NCBI GenBank assembly: GCA_039033855.1
Contig: JBCCBV010000003.1
Coordinates: 62,001 to 126,000, forward strand
Direction: 5' to 3'
Length of the DNA stretch: 64,000 nt
Origin: JBCCBV01 sp039033855
Lineage (GTDB): Bacteria > Planctomycetota > Phycisphaerae > Phycisphaerales > Phycisphaeraceae
In this document: positions 42,991-51,077 of the stretch, piece by piece
How positions within the stretch are numbered: the stretch's first letter is position 1
How the letters are laid out: the number at the start of each line of letters is the position of its first letter
Position numbers and translations under genes: made by a program
The notes under the pieces: generated by a model
The model's database searches: none
The model's input: the letters and a program-made list of their open reading frames with translations, nothing else
Told to the model about the DNA's origin: nothing

Positions 42991-43718
42991 TGAAGACGAT
43001 CGGTGTATCGCTGTTGCTGGTGCTTGCGGTCAACGTGCTTGGGGCGGCCGCGTTTGTGGGGTGGTTGGGCGCAACCGATCGCCTGAGCGAAACGCGCTTG
43101 CAGCGGGCCGTGTCGGTGTTCGAGCCCACGTTGGCCGAGGAACAGGCCGAGCAGGCGTCGGCCGATCAGCTCGCCGCCGAGGCCGAGGCCCACGCGGCGC
43201 AGGTTTCGCGGATGGCGTCGATCGACCGCGGGCTGGTCACGCTGGCGCAGCGGTTCGACGCCGAGCGCCTGACCGACGACACCGCTCGGGCGCTTCTGGA
43301 ACGCACGCAGCGCGAGGTCGCGGCGATCCGTCAACGGCTGGACACCGACCGCGCGCTGTTGGAAGACGCCCGCAAGCGCTTGGACGAGCGCGAGGCCGCG
43401 TTCGAGCAGCGCGTGGCGATGCAGGCCGACGCACTGTCGGACGAAGACTTCAAGCGGGCGGTCAAGACGCTGTCGGCGTTGCCCCCCGACCAAGCGGCGG
43501 GCGCGGTGCGGGCGATGATCGCCGGCGGCAACCGCGACCAGGCCGTGGCCTACCTGGCCGCGATGACGGTGGGGCAGTCGGCCAACGTGCTGCGCGAGTT
43601 TGCCGGGCCGGGCGACCCCGCGCTCGTGGCGGGCCTGCTCGAATCGATCCGGCTGCGCAGCGAACAACTCGACGCGCAACAAGCGTCGGCGGATACCCCC
43701 GCGGGAGCCACGGGATGA
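42990..43718 (+). CDS. MotE-like / MgtE-N domain flagellar protein
   Basis: The 242-aa protein has an N-terminal anchor helix (TIGVSLLLVLAVNVLGAAAFVG), a long periplasmic coiled coil (about 45-155), and a small helical domain of the MgtE-N type (KTLSALPPDQAAGAVRAM ... AMTVGQSANVLREF). MotE proteins of this build act as chaperones or stabilisers of stator MotC in other bacteria; proteins at this locus (fliJ-fliK) are often called FliJ/FliK-linked MotE. The assignment is by architecture and position. Its ATGA overlap couples it to fliK. Confidence 0.75.
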   Translation: MKTIGVSLLLVLAVNVLGAAAFVGWLGATDRLSETRLQRAVSVFEPTLAEEQAEQASADQLAAEAEAHAAQVSRMASIDRGLVTLAQRFDAERLTDDTARALLERTQREVAAIRQRLDTDRALLEDARKRLDEREAAFEQRVAMQADALSDEDFKRAVKTLSALPPDQAAGAVRAMIAGGNRDQAVAYLAAMTVGQSANVLREFAGPGDPALVAGLLESIRLRSEQLDAQQASADTPAGATG

Positions 43719-45256
43719 GCCTTTCGATTCAGACCCCGACCGAACCCACGTTGCCGCGCTCTTCTGCCGTCGATGCGCCGCGCGGCGCCTCGAACGACCG
43801 AGGCGCTTTTGGCACGCTGCTGCGGTCGTTCGATGCGGGCTCGCGCGGCCCCGAACGCCCCGAGCCCTCGCCGTTGCGCGACGCCGATGCGGATCGCACG
43901 GCCGGGCGGGTGGAGGACGGCCGTGATGAATCGCGGGCCGACGAGCGTTCGGATCGGGACGACGGGCAAGAGTCGGATCGCGATCAAGACACGCAAGGCG
44001 CCGGCGAATCGGACGCGGCGGAAGACGGCGCCAAAGGCGCTCAGGCCGGGCTCACGCCTGAGTTCGGGTCTGCTGTAGGCGATGACGCCGAGGCTGACGG
44101 CCCGGTGTCGGAGCCCAGCGGGGTGCAGCCGGCCGTGGTCGATGCCGACGCCAAGGCCCAGACGCAAGACGCGGGTTCAACGCAAGAGTCGCAGACGGAC
44201 ACGGATGCAGGCGACGCCGAGGACGAAGCGCAAGGCGCCCGGGCGCTCAGCGCTCAAGAGGCGCTCGATGAACTGGCCGCGGCCGGGGAAACGGTCCGGT
44301 CGGCGGTGGCGTCGGCCAATCAGGCCAAGTCTGAGCAGAGTCAAGAAACCCAGATCGCGCTGGCGCGCAGCGAGCAGCAGGCGCAGGCCGTCGCGCAGCA
44401 GCGTCAGGATCGCGCAGCGGTGCAGGCGGCGTCGCAAGCGGATGCGGGCCCGTCGCTCCAGGCTTCGACTACGAAGCAAGAGCAAGCCGAAGCGGCGAGC
44501 CTGGCCCAGACGGTGGGATCCGCACAGGGCCTTTCGTTCGGCCAGTCGTCGGACAGCGCTTCGGCGGCCAGCCCGTTGGCAAGCGCATCACCGGGGCCGG
44601 CTTCAGCGCAGCCCGCTACTGCCACCCCCACCTCTGCGGCCAATATCGCAGCGGTGGAAGCGGCCGGTGGATCGGCTCAGAACAGCGCCTCGGGCAACCC
44701 CGGGGGCGGGGCCAACGCGGGGTCGAACGGTTCGAACGCGCTGAACGACACGCAGCGGGCCGCAGACACCACCGCGGCGAACACGGCCCGGTTGTCGCGC
44801 GGGTTAACCGCGGCGCTGCAGCAGCAGGGCGGGTCGGTCACGATCCGGTTGACGCCTGCCGAGCTGGGCACGGTGCGCATTCAGTTGCAGGTGTCGGGCC
44901 AGCAGGTGTCCGCGCAGTTCCACGCCGAGCAGCCCTCGGCTCGGGGCATGATCCAGCAGCAGATGCACCAGTTGCGGGCGGCGCTGGAGTCGCAAGGGTT
45001 GACGGTCGAACGCCTGGGCGTACAGCCGTTGGGCGGGGCGACGGCCGGGCAGGGCGCGTCGGCGCAATCACAGAGCGATGACGGTGCGCAGCGGCAGCCC
45101 GACAGCCAGCGCTCCGCGAACGACGGGCGCAGCCGTGGCCACACCGGCGGCCGTCCGGACGACCCGGGCCGTGACGACCGGGGCGACACCACGACCGGAT
45201 TTGAAGACGACCTCGAACGCAGCCGTGGCGGGTACGCCTCGGCCGGAAGGAGCTAA
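43715..45256 (+). CDS. fliK: Flagellar hook-length control protein FliK
   Basis: FliK is secreted while the hook grows and triggers the switch to filament substrates. The 513-aa product is mostly disordered (Asp/Glu/Gln/Ala-rich, 1-350). Its C-terminal Flg_hook domain (about 355-450) has SVTIRLTPAELGTVRIQLQV, QVSAQFHAEQPSARGM and ALESQGLTVERLGV. The disordered part is the ruler region, so its length should track hook length. ATG 43715 overlaps the MotE-like stop. Confidence 0.95.
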   Translation: MSLSIQTPTEPTLPRSSAVDAPRGASNDRGAFGTLLRSFDAGSRGPERPEPSPLRDADADRTAGRVEDGRDESRADERSDRDDGQESDRDQDTQGAGESDAAEDGAKGAQAGLTPEFGSAVGDDAEADGPVSEPSGVQPAVVDADAKAQTQDAGSTQESQTDTDAGDAEDEAQGARALSAQEALDELAAAGETVRSAVASANQAKSEQSQETQIALARSEQQAQAVAQQRQDRAAVQAASQADAGPSLQASTTKQEQAEAASLAQTVGSAQGLSFGQSSDSASAASPLASASPGPASAQPATATPTSAANIAAVEAAGGSAQNSASGNPGGGANAGSNGSNALNDTQRAADTTAANTARLSRGLTAALQQQGGSVTIRLTPAELGTVRIQLQVSGQQVSAQFHAEQPSARGMIQQQMHQLRAALESQGLTVERLGVQPLGGATAGQGASAQSQSDDGAQRQPDSQRSANDGRSRGHTGGRPDDPGRDDRGDTTTGFEDDLERSRGGYASAGRS

Positions 45257-45259
45257 CGC

Positions 45260-45688
45260 ATGTCTGCCGCGATTTCCTCAACCGCTGGGGCCCAGGCCGC
45301 CTCCTCGACCGATCGCAACGCGTTCGCGGACCTGTCTTCGGACGAGTTCGTGAACATCTTGATCGCCGAGTTGACGACGCAGGACCCGTTCGAGCCGAAC
45401 GACACCGCAGCAATTCTCGAGCAGCTCTCGGGGCTGCGCAGCATCGAGAGCGACCAGCAGCTGACCGAGTCGCTCGAGTCGGTGGTGTTGCAGAACGGCA
45501 TCGCGTCGGCGGGGGCGCTGATCGGCCGGACGGTGGAAGGCCTTTCGCCTATCGGCGACCGGCTGAGCGGCCAGGTGTCGTCGGTGCGGATCGTCGACGG
45601 CGAGGCTCAGCTGGAACTCGACACCGGGCGCCGTTTGCCCCTGTCGAACGTGACCCGGGTGGGCGACGTGGGCCAAGCGGGTGTGTAA
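45260..45688 (+). CDS. flgD: Flagellar hook-capping scaffold FlgD (short form)
   Basis: FlgD caps the growing hook and is not retained in it. The 142-aa product has the conserved N-terminal export and capping region (DEFVNILIAELTTQDPFEPN, QLSGLRSIESDQQL) and a short beta domain (LIGRTVEGLSPIGDRLSGQV). The usual C-terminal tudor/Fn3 pair is mostly absent. It starts 3 bp after the fliK stop. Confidence 0.93.
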   Translation: MSAAISSTAGAQAASSTDRNAFADLSSDEFVNILIAELTTQDPFEPNDTAAILEQLSGLRSIESDQQLTESLESVVLQNGIASAGALIGRTVEGLSPIGDRLSGQVSSVRIVDGEAQLELDTGRRLPLSNVTRVGDVGQAGV

Positions 45689-45738
45689 CCGGGTGACGCA
45701 GTAGCGGGTGACCTTCGCGGCGTTCTGGATTTTTTGAG

Positions 45739-46104
45739 ATGACCTCCTCGACCGACTCCAGCCTGTTGCTGCGGATGCTCGAGCCGGCGGTGCGCCCGGG
45801 GCAAGCCGCGGGCCCGTCGCGCAGCGGCGCAGCAGGCGGCGCGGGCGCGGCGGCGGGCGGCGGTTTCGAAACACGCTCGTTTGAACAACTGCTGCAGGCG
45901 GTGGGGCAAACGGGCGTCGATTCGGGCGCAGCACCGACGACCACGGCAACGGACGTGTCGGCCTCGCCGGGCGCAGCGGCGGCGGCCGATCCCGTCAAGA
46001 TCGAGGCGCCAAGCGCTTCGCCCCTGGCCGGTCTGAACCGGCTGGACAACCCGGACGTGCTCCGGTTGATCGAACGCAACGCGGCTGGCCGCAACCTTTC
46101 CTGA
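45739..46104 (+). CDS. Small unknown protein between flgD and flgE
   Basis: 121 aa, low-complexity Gly/Ala/Ser with two islands that look conserved: FETRSFEQLLQAV (about 43-55) and a final helix NRLDNPDVLRLIERNAAGRN. It is not the TIGR02530-type protein found here in other bacteria, which has a different C-terminal motif. Location and composition suggest an exported or chaperoned flagellar component. It ends 21 bp before flgE, with GGAGA between. Confidence 0.6.
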   Translation: MTSSTDSSLLLRMLEPAVRPGQAAGPSRSGAAGGAGAAAGGGFETRSFEQLLQAVGQTGVDSGAAPTTTATDVSASPGAAAAADPVKIEAPSASPLAGLNRLDNPDVLRLIERNAAGRNLS

Positions 46105-46125
46105 TTTTTCTTCGCGGAGATTGAA

Positions 46126-47841
46126 GTGCCTCTGACCACCGCCTTGTTTACCGGCCTGACCGGGATGCAGACCAACTCGCAACTGCTCGACGTAACGGGC
46201 AACAACATCGCCAACGTCAACACCACGGCGTTCAAGCGGTCGATCGTGCAGTTCGAGACGCAGATCAGCCAGACGCTCAAGGACGGTTCGCAGCCCAGCG
46301 GCACCCTGGGCGGGACGAACCCGTCGCAGGTGGGGCTGGGCACGCGGCTGGCGGCGATCCGGCGCGACTTCTCCGATGGCGCCCTGCAAACGACCGGTGT
46401 CGCGACCGACCTGGCCGTCGAGGGCAACGGATTTTTCATCGTGAACGACGCGGGCCGGCAGCGGTTTTCGCGCGACGGCGGGTTCAACCTCGACCGGAAC
46501 TTCAACCTGGTCAACAACTCGGGCGGGTTGATCCAGGGCTACGGCGTGGACGACAACTTCAACGTGGTCGACGGTGTGCTCCAAGACTTGAACATCCCCG
46601 TGGGGGTCTTGACCATCGCCGAGCCGACGACCGAGGTGAACTTCTCCGGCAACCTGAACGCCGGGGGCGACGTGGCGACCCAAGGGTCGATCGTGCAGAC
46701 GCAATCGCTGTACGCGACGGCGGCGGGCTCGGCCGGGGCGTTTGTCACGGCGGCGACGGACCTGTCGTCGGTGTTCGACGCGTCGGGCGCCAACCTCTTG
46801 GCCCTGGGCGACGTGGTCACGATCAGCGGCGCGGCCAAGGGCGGCGCCACGCTGCCGGACAAGACGTTCACGATTTCGGCCACCGACCCGGGCGACGGCA
46901 GCAGCTTCGGCACGACCGTACAGGACCTTCTGACGTTCTACGAAGACATTTTCGGCATCGACACGGCCACGTCCGGCGGCGGGGTGGTCGACGCGTCGGG
47001 GCGCATCACGCTGACCGGCAACGAGGGTTTCGACAGCCGGCTGGAACTGCCCAACGGCAGCTTTGTGGTGAACGAGTCCACGGCGCCGGCGATCCCCTTC
47101 CAATTCACCGAAACCCAAGAGGCCAACGGCGAGTCGGCCCGCACGTCGTTCCTGGTGTTTGACTCGCTGGGCAACCCGCTGACCATCGACCTGACGCTGA
47201 CGCTCATCAGCAAGGCGGACGAGGGCACCACCTGGCGGTTCACCGCGCAGTCGGAAGACGACACCGACCTGGCCCGCCAGCTGACGACGGGCGAGATCAA
47301 CTTCGACAACGAGGGGCAGTTCCTGGCGGTGACCAACAACCAGATCCGTGTGGACCGCGACCAGACCGGTGCCGTGGACCCGCTGAACTTCAGCATGGCG
47401 TTCGAGGACCGGTTTGGTTCGGTGACGGCGCTTGCGGACGTGGTGTCGCAGATCAACGCGTTCTCGCAAGACGGCACGCAGCTGGGCACGCTGGAAGACT
47501 TCACCACGAGCGAGGACGGCACGATTTCGGGCGTGTTCAGCAACGGTCTGATCCGCGACCTGGGCCGTATCCCGCTGGCGACGTTCTCGAACCCCGAGGG
47601 TCTGCTGGAATTGGGCGGCAACTCGTACCGGCCGACGCCGAACTCGGGCGACGCGGTCATCGTTCAGGCCGGCACCGGTGGGTCGGGGCGGATCATCGGT
47701 GGAGCGCTCGAGCTGTCGAACGTCGAGCTGTCGGAAGAGTTCATCAGCCTGATCAACGCGTCGACGGGGTTTTCGGCGAACAGCCGGATTATCACCACGG
47801 CGCAGCAGCTGATCCAGGAACTGCTGGCGTCGGTGCGGTAA
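46126..47841 (+). CDS. flgE: Flagellar hook protein FlgE
   Basis: The 571-aa protein has the N-terminal LTGMQTNSQLLDVTGNNIANV, the FlgE/F/G core segment TDLAVEGNGFFIVND, and the C-terminal NVELSEEFISLINASTGFSAN. The middle (about 175-400) is an enlarged hypervariable outer domain. The GTG start has GGAGA at 6 nt. It is the only hook-rod structural gene here besides flgB and flgC; flgF, flgG, flgH and flgI are not in the window. Confidence 0.96.
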   Translation: MPLTTALFTGLTGMQTNSQLLDVTGNNIANVNTTAFKRSIVQFETQISQTLKDGSQPSGTLGGTNPSQVGLGTRLAAIRRDFSDGALQTTGVATDLAVEGNGFFIVNDAGRQRFSRDGGFNLDRNFNLVNNSGGLIQGYGVDDNFNVVDGVLQDLNIPVGVLTIAEPTTEVNFSGNLNAGGDVATQGSIVQTQSLYATAAGSAGAFVTAATDLSSVFDASGANLLALGDVVTISGAAKGGATLPDKTFTISATDPGDGSSFGTTVQDLLTFYEDIFGIDTATSGGGVVDASGRITLTGNEGFDSRLELPNGSFVVNESTAPAIPFQFTETQEANGESARTSFLVFDSLGNPLTIDLTLTLISKADEGTTWRFTAQSEDDTDLARQLTTGEINFDNEGQFLAVTNNQIRVDRDQTGAVDPLNFSMAFEDRFGSVTALADVVSQINAFSQDGTQLGTLEDFTTSEDGTISGVFSNGLIRDLGRIPLATFSNPEGLLELGGNSYRPTPNSGDAVIVQAGTGGSGRIIGGALELSNVELSEEFISLINASTGFSANSRIITTAQQLIQELLASVR

Positions 47842-47864
47842 GCCGCCAGAGCGGCCGGACGCCA

Positions 47865-47938
47865 GAGGAGCGATCCGCCAGATAACGATGCGTAAGCGGT
47901 TCTGATCTGGCTGACCGCTGACCGCTGAGACCCCAAGC
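47865..47938. repeat. CTGA-rich element before flbD
   Basis: The flgE-flbD gap ends with GCTGACCGCTGACCGCTGAG followed by ACCCCAAGC and the flbD ATG. It resembles the gaps at 9292, 49040 and 53350. It replaces a Shine-Dalgarno. Confidence 0.45.
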
Positions 47939-48136
47939 ATGATCACGATCACCCGGCTCAACGGCAAGAAAATGGTGGTCAACGCGGAGCTGATCCGCAC
48001 CATCGAGTCGAACCCGGACACGACGATCCGGCTGACGTCGGGCGACGTGATCCTGGTTCAAGAGCCCATGGACCGGGTGGTGGACCTGGCGGTGGAGTAC
48101 GGGCGGTCGCTGCGGAAGCTGCTGCCGCCGAGTTAG
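47939..48136 (+). CDS. flbD: FlbD family flagellar protein
   Basis: A 65-aa FlbD: MITITRLNGKKMVVNAELIR and ESNPDTTIRLTSGDVILVQE match the family. FlbD is a small conserved protein next to motA in many spirochaetes, Firmicutes and planctomycetes; its role is not established. No Shine-Dalgarno is present: the start follows the CTGA-rich element. Confidence 0.93.
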   Translation: MITITRLNGKKMVVNAELIRTIESNPDTTIRLTSGDVILVQEPMDRVVDLAVEYGRSLRKLLPPS

Positions 48137-48204
48137 GCCGGGCTACGGCCTGGTTGCGGTCGTGTGGTGCCTGGGTTGGAAGTTGGGCCGGTCCGGCGGC
48201 GACG

Positions 48205-48212
48205 GCCGATAA
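48205..48212 (+). promoter_or_regulatory. Sigma-28-like -10 element before motA
   Basis: GCCGATAA is an exact match to the FliA -10 consensus, 39 bp before the motA ATG. No TAAA-like -35 is seen 15 bp upstream, so support rests on the -10 and its position. Confidence 0.4.
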
Positions 48213-48251
48213 CCCCGATGTGCCCGCCGAGTTCGGCGGGGGAGTTTCGCG

Positions 48252-49025
48252 ATGGACCTGGGCATCCTCTTCGGCATCGTCGGCACCTGGCTGCTGATCG
48301 TGGCCACCTTGCTGCTGGGCGGCAAGCTGGGGACGTACATCGATATCCCGTCGGTGGTGCTGGTGTTCGGGGCGTCGATCACGGTGCTGTTTTTCTGCTA
48401 CCCCGCGCGGAACCTGACCAAGTTTCCGTCGGCGGTCAAGCGGGCTTTTTTTGCCAAGAGCCAACCCATCGAGCAGCTGATCGAAGACATGGTCGGCTAC
48501 GCCGAGATCGCCCGCCGCGACGGCATCTTGAGCCTCGAAAACACGATGAAGGACGTGCAAGACCCCTTCATCGTGCAGGGCATCCAGATGGCGGTCGACG
48601 GCACAGACCCCGAACTCATCGAGCAGGTCCTCGAGAGCGACCTGGACAACGTGGTCGAGCGCCACGATTCGAGCCGTGGCATGTTCGACGCGGTCGGCAA
48701 GTACGCCCCGGCGATGGGCATGATCGGGACGCTGATTGGACTGGTGGCGATGCTTTCGGACTTGTCGGACCCGGCCAGCATCGGCGCCGGCCTGGCGGTG
48801 GCTCTGCTGACGACGCTGTATGGCTCGGTGGTGGCCAACGCGCTGGCCTTGCCGTTGTCCGATCGCTTGGCCCGGCGGTCGTCGGAAGAGGTGCTCTACA
48901 AGACCATCATCATCAAGGGCGTGATGTCGATCCAAAGCGGCGACAACCCGCGCATCGTCGAGCAGAAGCTGCGGACGTTCTTGCCGCCGAGCCAACGGCC
49001 GGTGGAAGACGCCGAGGCGGCGTAG
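48252..49025 (+). CDS. motA: Flagellar stator protein MotA
   Basis: The 257-aa ion-channel stator subunit has four helices (near 5-22, 35-52, 150-170, 182-202). The cytoplasmic loop carries the residues that touch FliG. The conserved KYAPAMGMIGTLIGLVAML and the ALLTTLYGSVVANALALPLS helix are present. Ion type cannot be told. GGGGGAG lies before the ATG. motB follows after 60 bp. Confidence 0.95.
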   Translation: MDLGILFGIVGTWLLIVATLLLGGKLGTYIDIPSVVLVFGASITVLFFCYPARNLTKFPSAVKRAFFAKSQPIEQLIEDMVGYAEIARRDGILSLENTMKDVQDPFIVQGIQMAVDGTDPELIEQVLESDLDNVVERHDSSRGMFDAVGKYAPAMGMIGTLIGLVAMLSDLSDPASIGAGLAVALLTTLYGSVVANALALPLSDRLARRSSEEVLYKTIIIKGVMSIQSGDNPRIVEQKLRTFLPPSQRPVEDAEAA

Positions 49026-49039
49026 GGCAGAGCTTGTAG

Positions 49040-49084
49040 CGGGCGTCAGTCCGCTGATGGCTGAAGCCTGATCGCTGAGACCCC
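49040..49084. repeat. CTGA-rich element before motB
   Basis: The gap reads GTCCGCTGATGGCTGAAGCC then TGATCGCTGAGACCCCC and the motB ATG. CGCTGAGACCCC is shared with the flbD gap and GAGACCCCC with the fliN gap. Confidence 0.45.
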
Positions 49085-49085
49085 C

Positions 49086-49874
49086 ATGGCCAAACGCAAG
49101 TGCAAATGCCCGCCCGCCGGGGCGCCGGAGTGGATGGTGACCTACGGCGACATGGTCACGCTGCTGCTGTGCTTTTTCGTGCTGATTGTGTCGTTTTCCG
49201 AGATCAAGAAGGAAGACGAGTTCGAGGCGGTCGTCGAGGAGATCCAGAAAGCGTTCGGCATGCGGGGCGGCGGCGGCAAGATCCCCACGCCGGACGATCC
49301 GGCGTTGTCGCTGATCCAAACGCAGGAGACGGTGAACTTTCAGCAGATGAAAACCGAGGGCAAGTCCAACGCGCCCGACCCGGGTCAGGACGGGCCCGAG
49401 AGCCGGGTGACGCGTATCCGTCCCGGGCTGCTGTTTGCCGTCGGCGGGCAGGTGCTGTTCGAGCCGGCGTCGGCGGAGTTGACCGAGCGGGCGCGGTTTC
49501 AGTTGTCCGGCCTGGCGGACTCGGCCGAGCTGCGGGGCACGCAGAACGTGATCGAGGTGCACGGCCACGCGGGGCGCACCGAGCTGTCGATGCGGCCCAG
49601 CGATACGACTTACCCCGACCTGGACTCGCTCAGCTACGCCCGGGCCCACAATGTGAAGATGTTCCTGATCGGCGATCAGGTCGGGCTCGACCCCGAGCGG
49701 ATCCGGCTGGTGGCCAACGCCGACCGCGAGCCGATCGACCCCCGGGCCTACGGCGGGGAAGGGCTTCGGCGGAACCGGCGGGCCGATTTGTGGGTGGAAG
49801 AGGCCCTGGTGCAGGACTATCAGGACCCGAACGCCGCCATGCCATTTCAGTCGGCCGATGCGTTGGGCCGATGA
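49086..49874 (+). CDS. motB: Flagellar stator protein MotB
   Basis: The 262-aa protein has a short N-terminus with two cysteines (KCKCPPAGAPEW), one helix with the ion-binding Asp22 in VTYGDMVTLLLCFFVLIVSF, a linker, and an OmpA-type peptidoglycan-binding domain (about 120-245, VIEVHGHAGRTELSMR, LSYARAHNVKMFL). The cysteines next to the helix are uncommon. No Shine-Dalgarno precedes the ATG; the CTGA-rich element does. Confidence 0.95.
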   Translation: MAKRKCKCPPAGAPEWMVTYGDMVTLLLCFFVLIVSFSEIKKEDEFEAVVEEIQKAFGMRGGGGKIPTPDDPALSLIQTQETVNFQQMKTEGKSNAPDPGQDGPESRVTRIRPGLLFAVGGQVLFEPASAELTERARFQLSGLADSAELRGTQNVIEVHGHAGRTELSMRPSDTTYPDLDSLSYARAHNVKMFLIGDQVGLDPERIRLVANADREPIDPRAYGGEGLRRNRRADLWVEEALVQDYQDPNAAMPFQSADALGR

Positions 49875-49932
49875 ACGTTGAAGGTCGGGCGCCCTCTACG
49901 CACCGGGCGGCCGATGGGCGGAGCCCGCGCAC

Positions 49933-50454
49933 ATGGCCGAAGCCGAAAACAACGCCGCCGAGCCGGCGAAGAAGAAGCCGCCGATCAAGATGCTGGCGAT
50001 CGTGGCCGTGGTGATGGTGGTCGAAGCCATCGCCGTGGGCGCGGTGTTTCTGCTGTCGGGCGGGCCGAGCCCGGTGGAGGCGACCGAAGGGCTCGAAGAC
50101 GCCGAAGAAGCCGCCAACCGGCCGGTCGAGGTCATGGTGGTGGCCGACAAGTTCCAGAACACCCGCTCGGGCAAGAGCTATCTGATCAGCGCCGACATTT
50201 ACGTCACGGTGCGCACCAAGCACGAAGATCAGGTGACCGAGCGGATCGCCTCGAACGTGCATCAGCTGACCGACGACATCCGAACCGTGTTCCACCGGGC
50301 CGAGCCGGCGCACTTGAGCGAGCCCGGGGCCGCGACGCTCAAACGTCAGATCGCTTCGGTGATCAACGCCGAGTTGGGTGTCGATCCCGATGGCGAGCCG
50401 TACGTGATTGAGGTGCTGCTGCCGCGGATGCACCGGTTTGCTTCGGATATTTAG
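49933..50454 (+). CDS. fliL: Flagellar basal body-associated protein FliL
   Basis: The 173-aa protein has one N-terminal helix (IKMLAIVAVVMVVEAIAVGA) and a periplasmic FliL fold (about 65-173) that surrounds and supports the stator. The ending YVIEVLLPRMHRFASDI corresponds to the conserved FliL C-terminus. In most operons fliM comes next; here fliN does. Confidence 0.88.
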   Translation: MAEAENNAAEPAKKKPPIKMLAIVAVVMVVEAIAVGAVFLLSGGPSPVEATEGLEDAEEAANRPVEVMVVADKFQNTRSGKSYLISADIYVTVRTKHEDQVTERIASNVHQLTDDIRTVFHRAEPAHLSEPGAATLKRQIASVINAELGVDPDGEPYVIEVLLPRMHRFASDI

Positions 50455-50499
50455 AAGGATCGCCCCCGCGCACGGCGTAGCCGTGCCGAGACCCCCGTC

Positions 50500-50958
50500 A
50501 TGGCCGACGACCCCAACGCAACCACCGCCCCCCCCTCTGGAACAGCCGCCGCAGCTGCCGGCAACGACCTGGCGGACGCCCTGAGCGGTGCGCAATCTGC
50601 GGTCGATGAGATGCAGCAGGCGATGGCCGATGCCGGCGTCGATCTGGAGGCGCCGTCGGAAGAGTCCGACGCGGCGATCGGCCTGCTGGGCGACGTCGAC
50701 CTGGACGTGACGATCGAGCTTGGGCGCACCGAGATGCTGGTGGAAGACGTGCTCCGGCTGGCGTCGGGCAGCGTGGTCGAGCTCGACAAGCTGGCCGGCG
50801 ACCCGGTCGACGTGAAGGTCAACGGCCGGCTGGTAGCCCGGGGCGAGGTCCTGGTGCTGAACGACAATTTCTGCATCCGCATCAGCGAAATCGTGGCGGA
50901 TTTGGATGAACAGGCGCAGGCCGCGGCGGAGCTCGCGGTTGCGGAGGCCGGCGGCTAG
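50500..50958 (+). CDS. fliN: Flagellar motor switch protein FliN
   Basis: The 152-aa product has an Ala-rich N-terminus (1-60) and a C-terminal SpoA domain: DVDLDVTIELGRTEMLVEDV, GSVVELDKLAGDPVDVKVNG and RGEVLVLNDNFCIRISEIV. It forms the lower C-ring and a docking site for export. No fliM or fused FliM part is present. GAGACCCCC lies just before the ATG, similar to the motB gap. Confidence 0.95.
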   Translation: MADDPNATTAPPSGTAAAAAGNDLADALSGAQSAVDEMQQAMADAGVDLEAPSEESDAAIGLLGDVDLDVTIELGRTEMLVEDVLRLASGSVVELDKLAGDPVDVKVNGRLVARGEVLVLNDNFCIRISEIVADLDEQAQAAAELAVAEAGG

Positions 50959-51077
50959 GCCGTGGCCGATCCGGCGTGCGCGTCCCGGCGGAGCCCGGGC
51001 GGGTCGTCGGCGATTGAACCCAGCGCGATCAGGCCAAGGAGGGCCGAGCCATCGCAGCATCGAACCCCCATCTTGTT

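Noticed and set aside
48437..48455. T7 homopolymer in motA as a frameshift site
   Set aside because: The MotA frame is intact on both sides and matches the family throughout.
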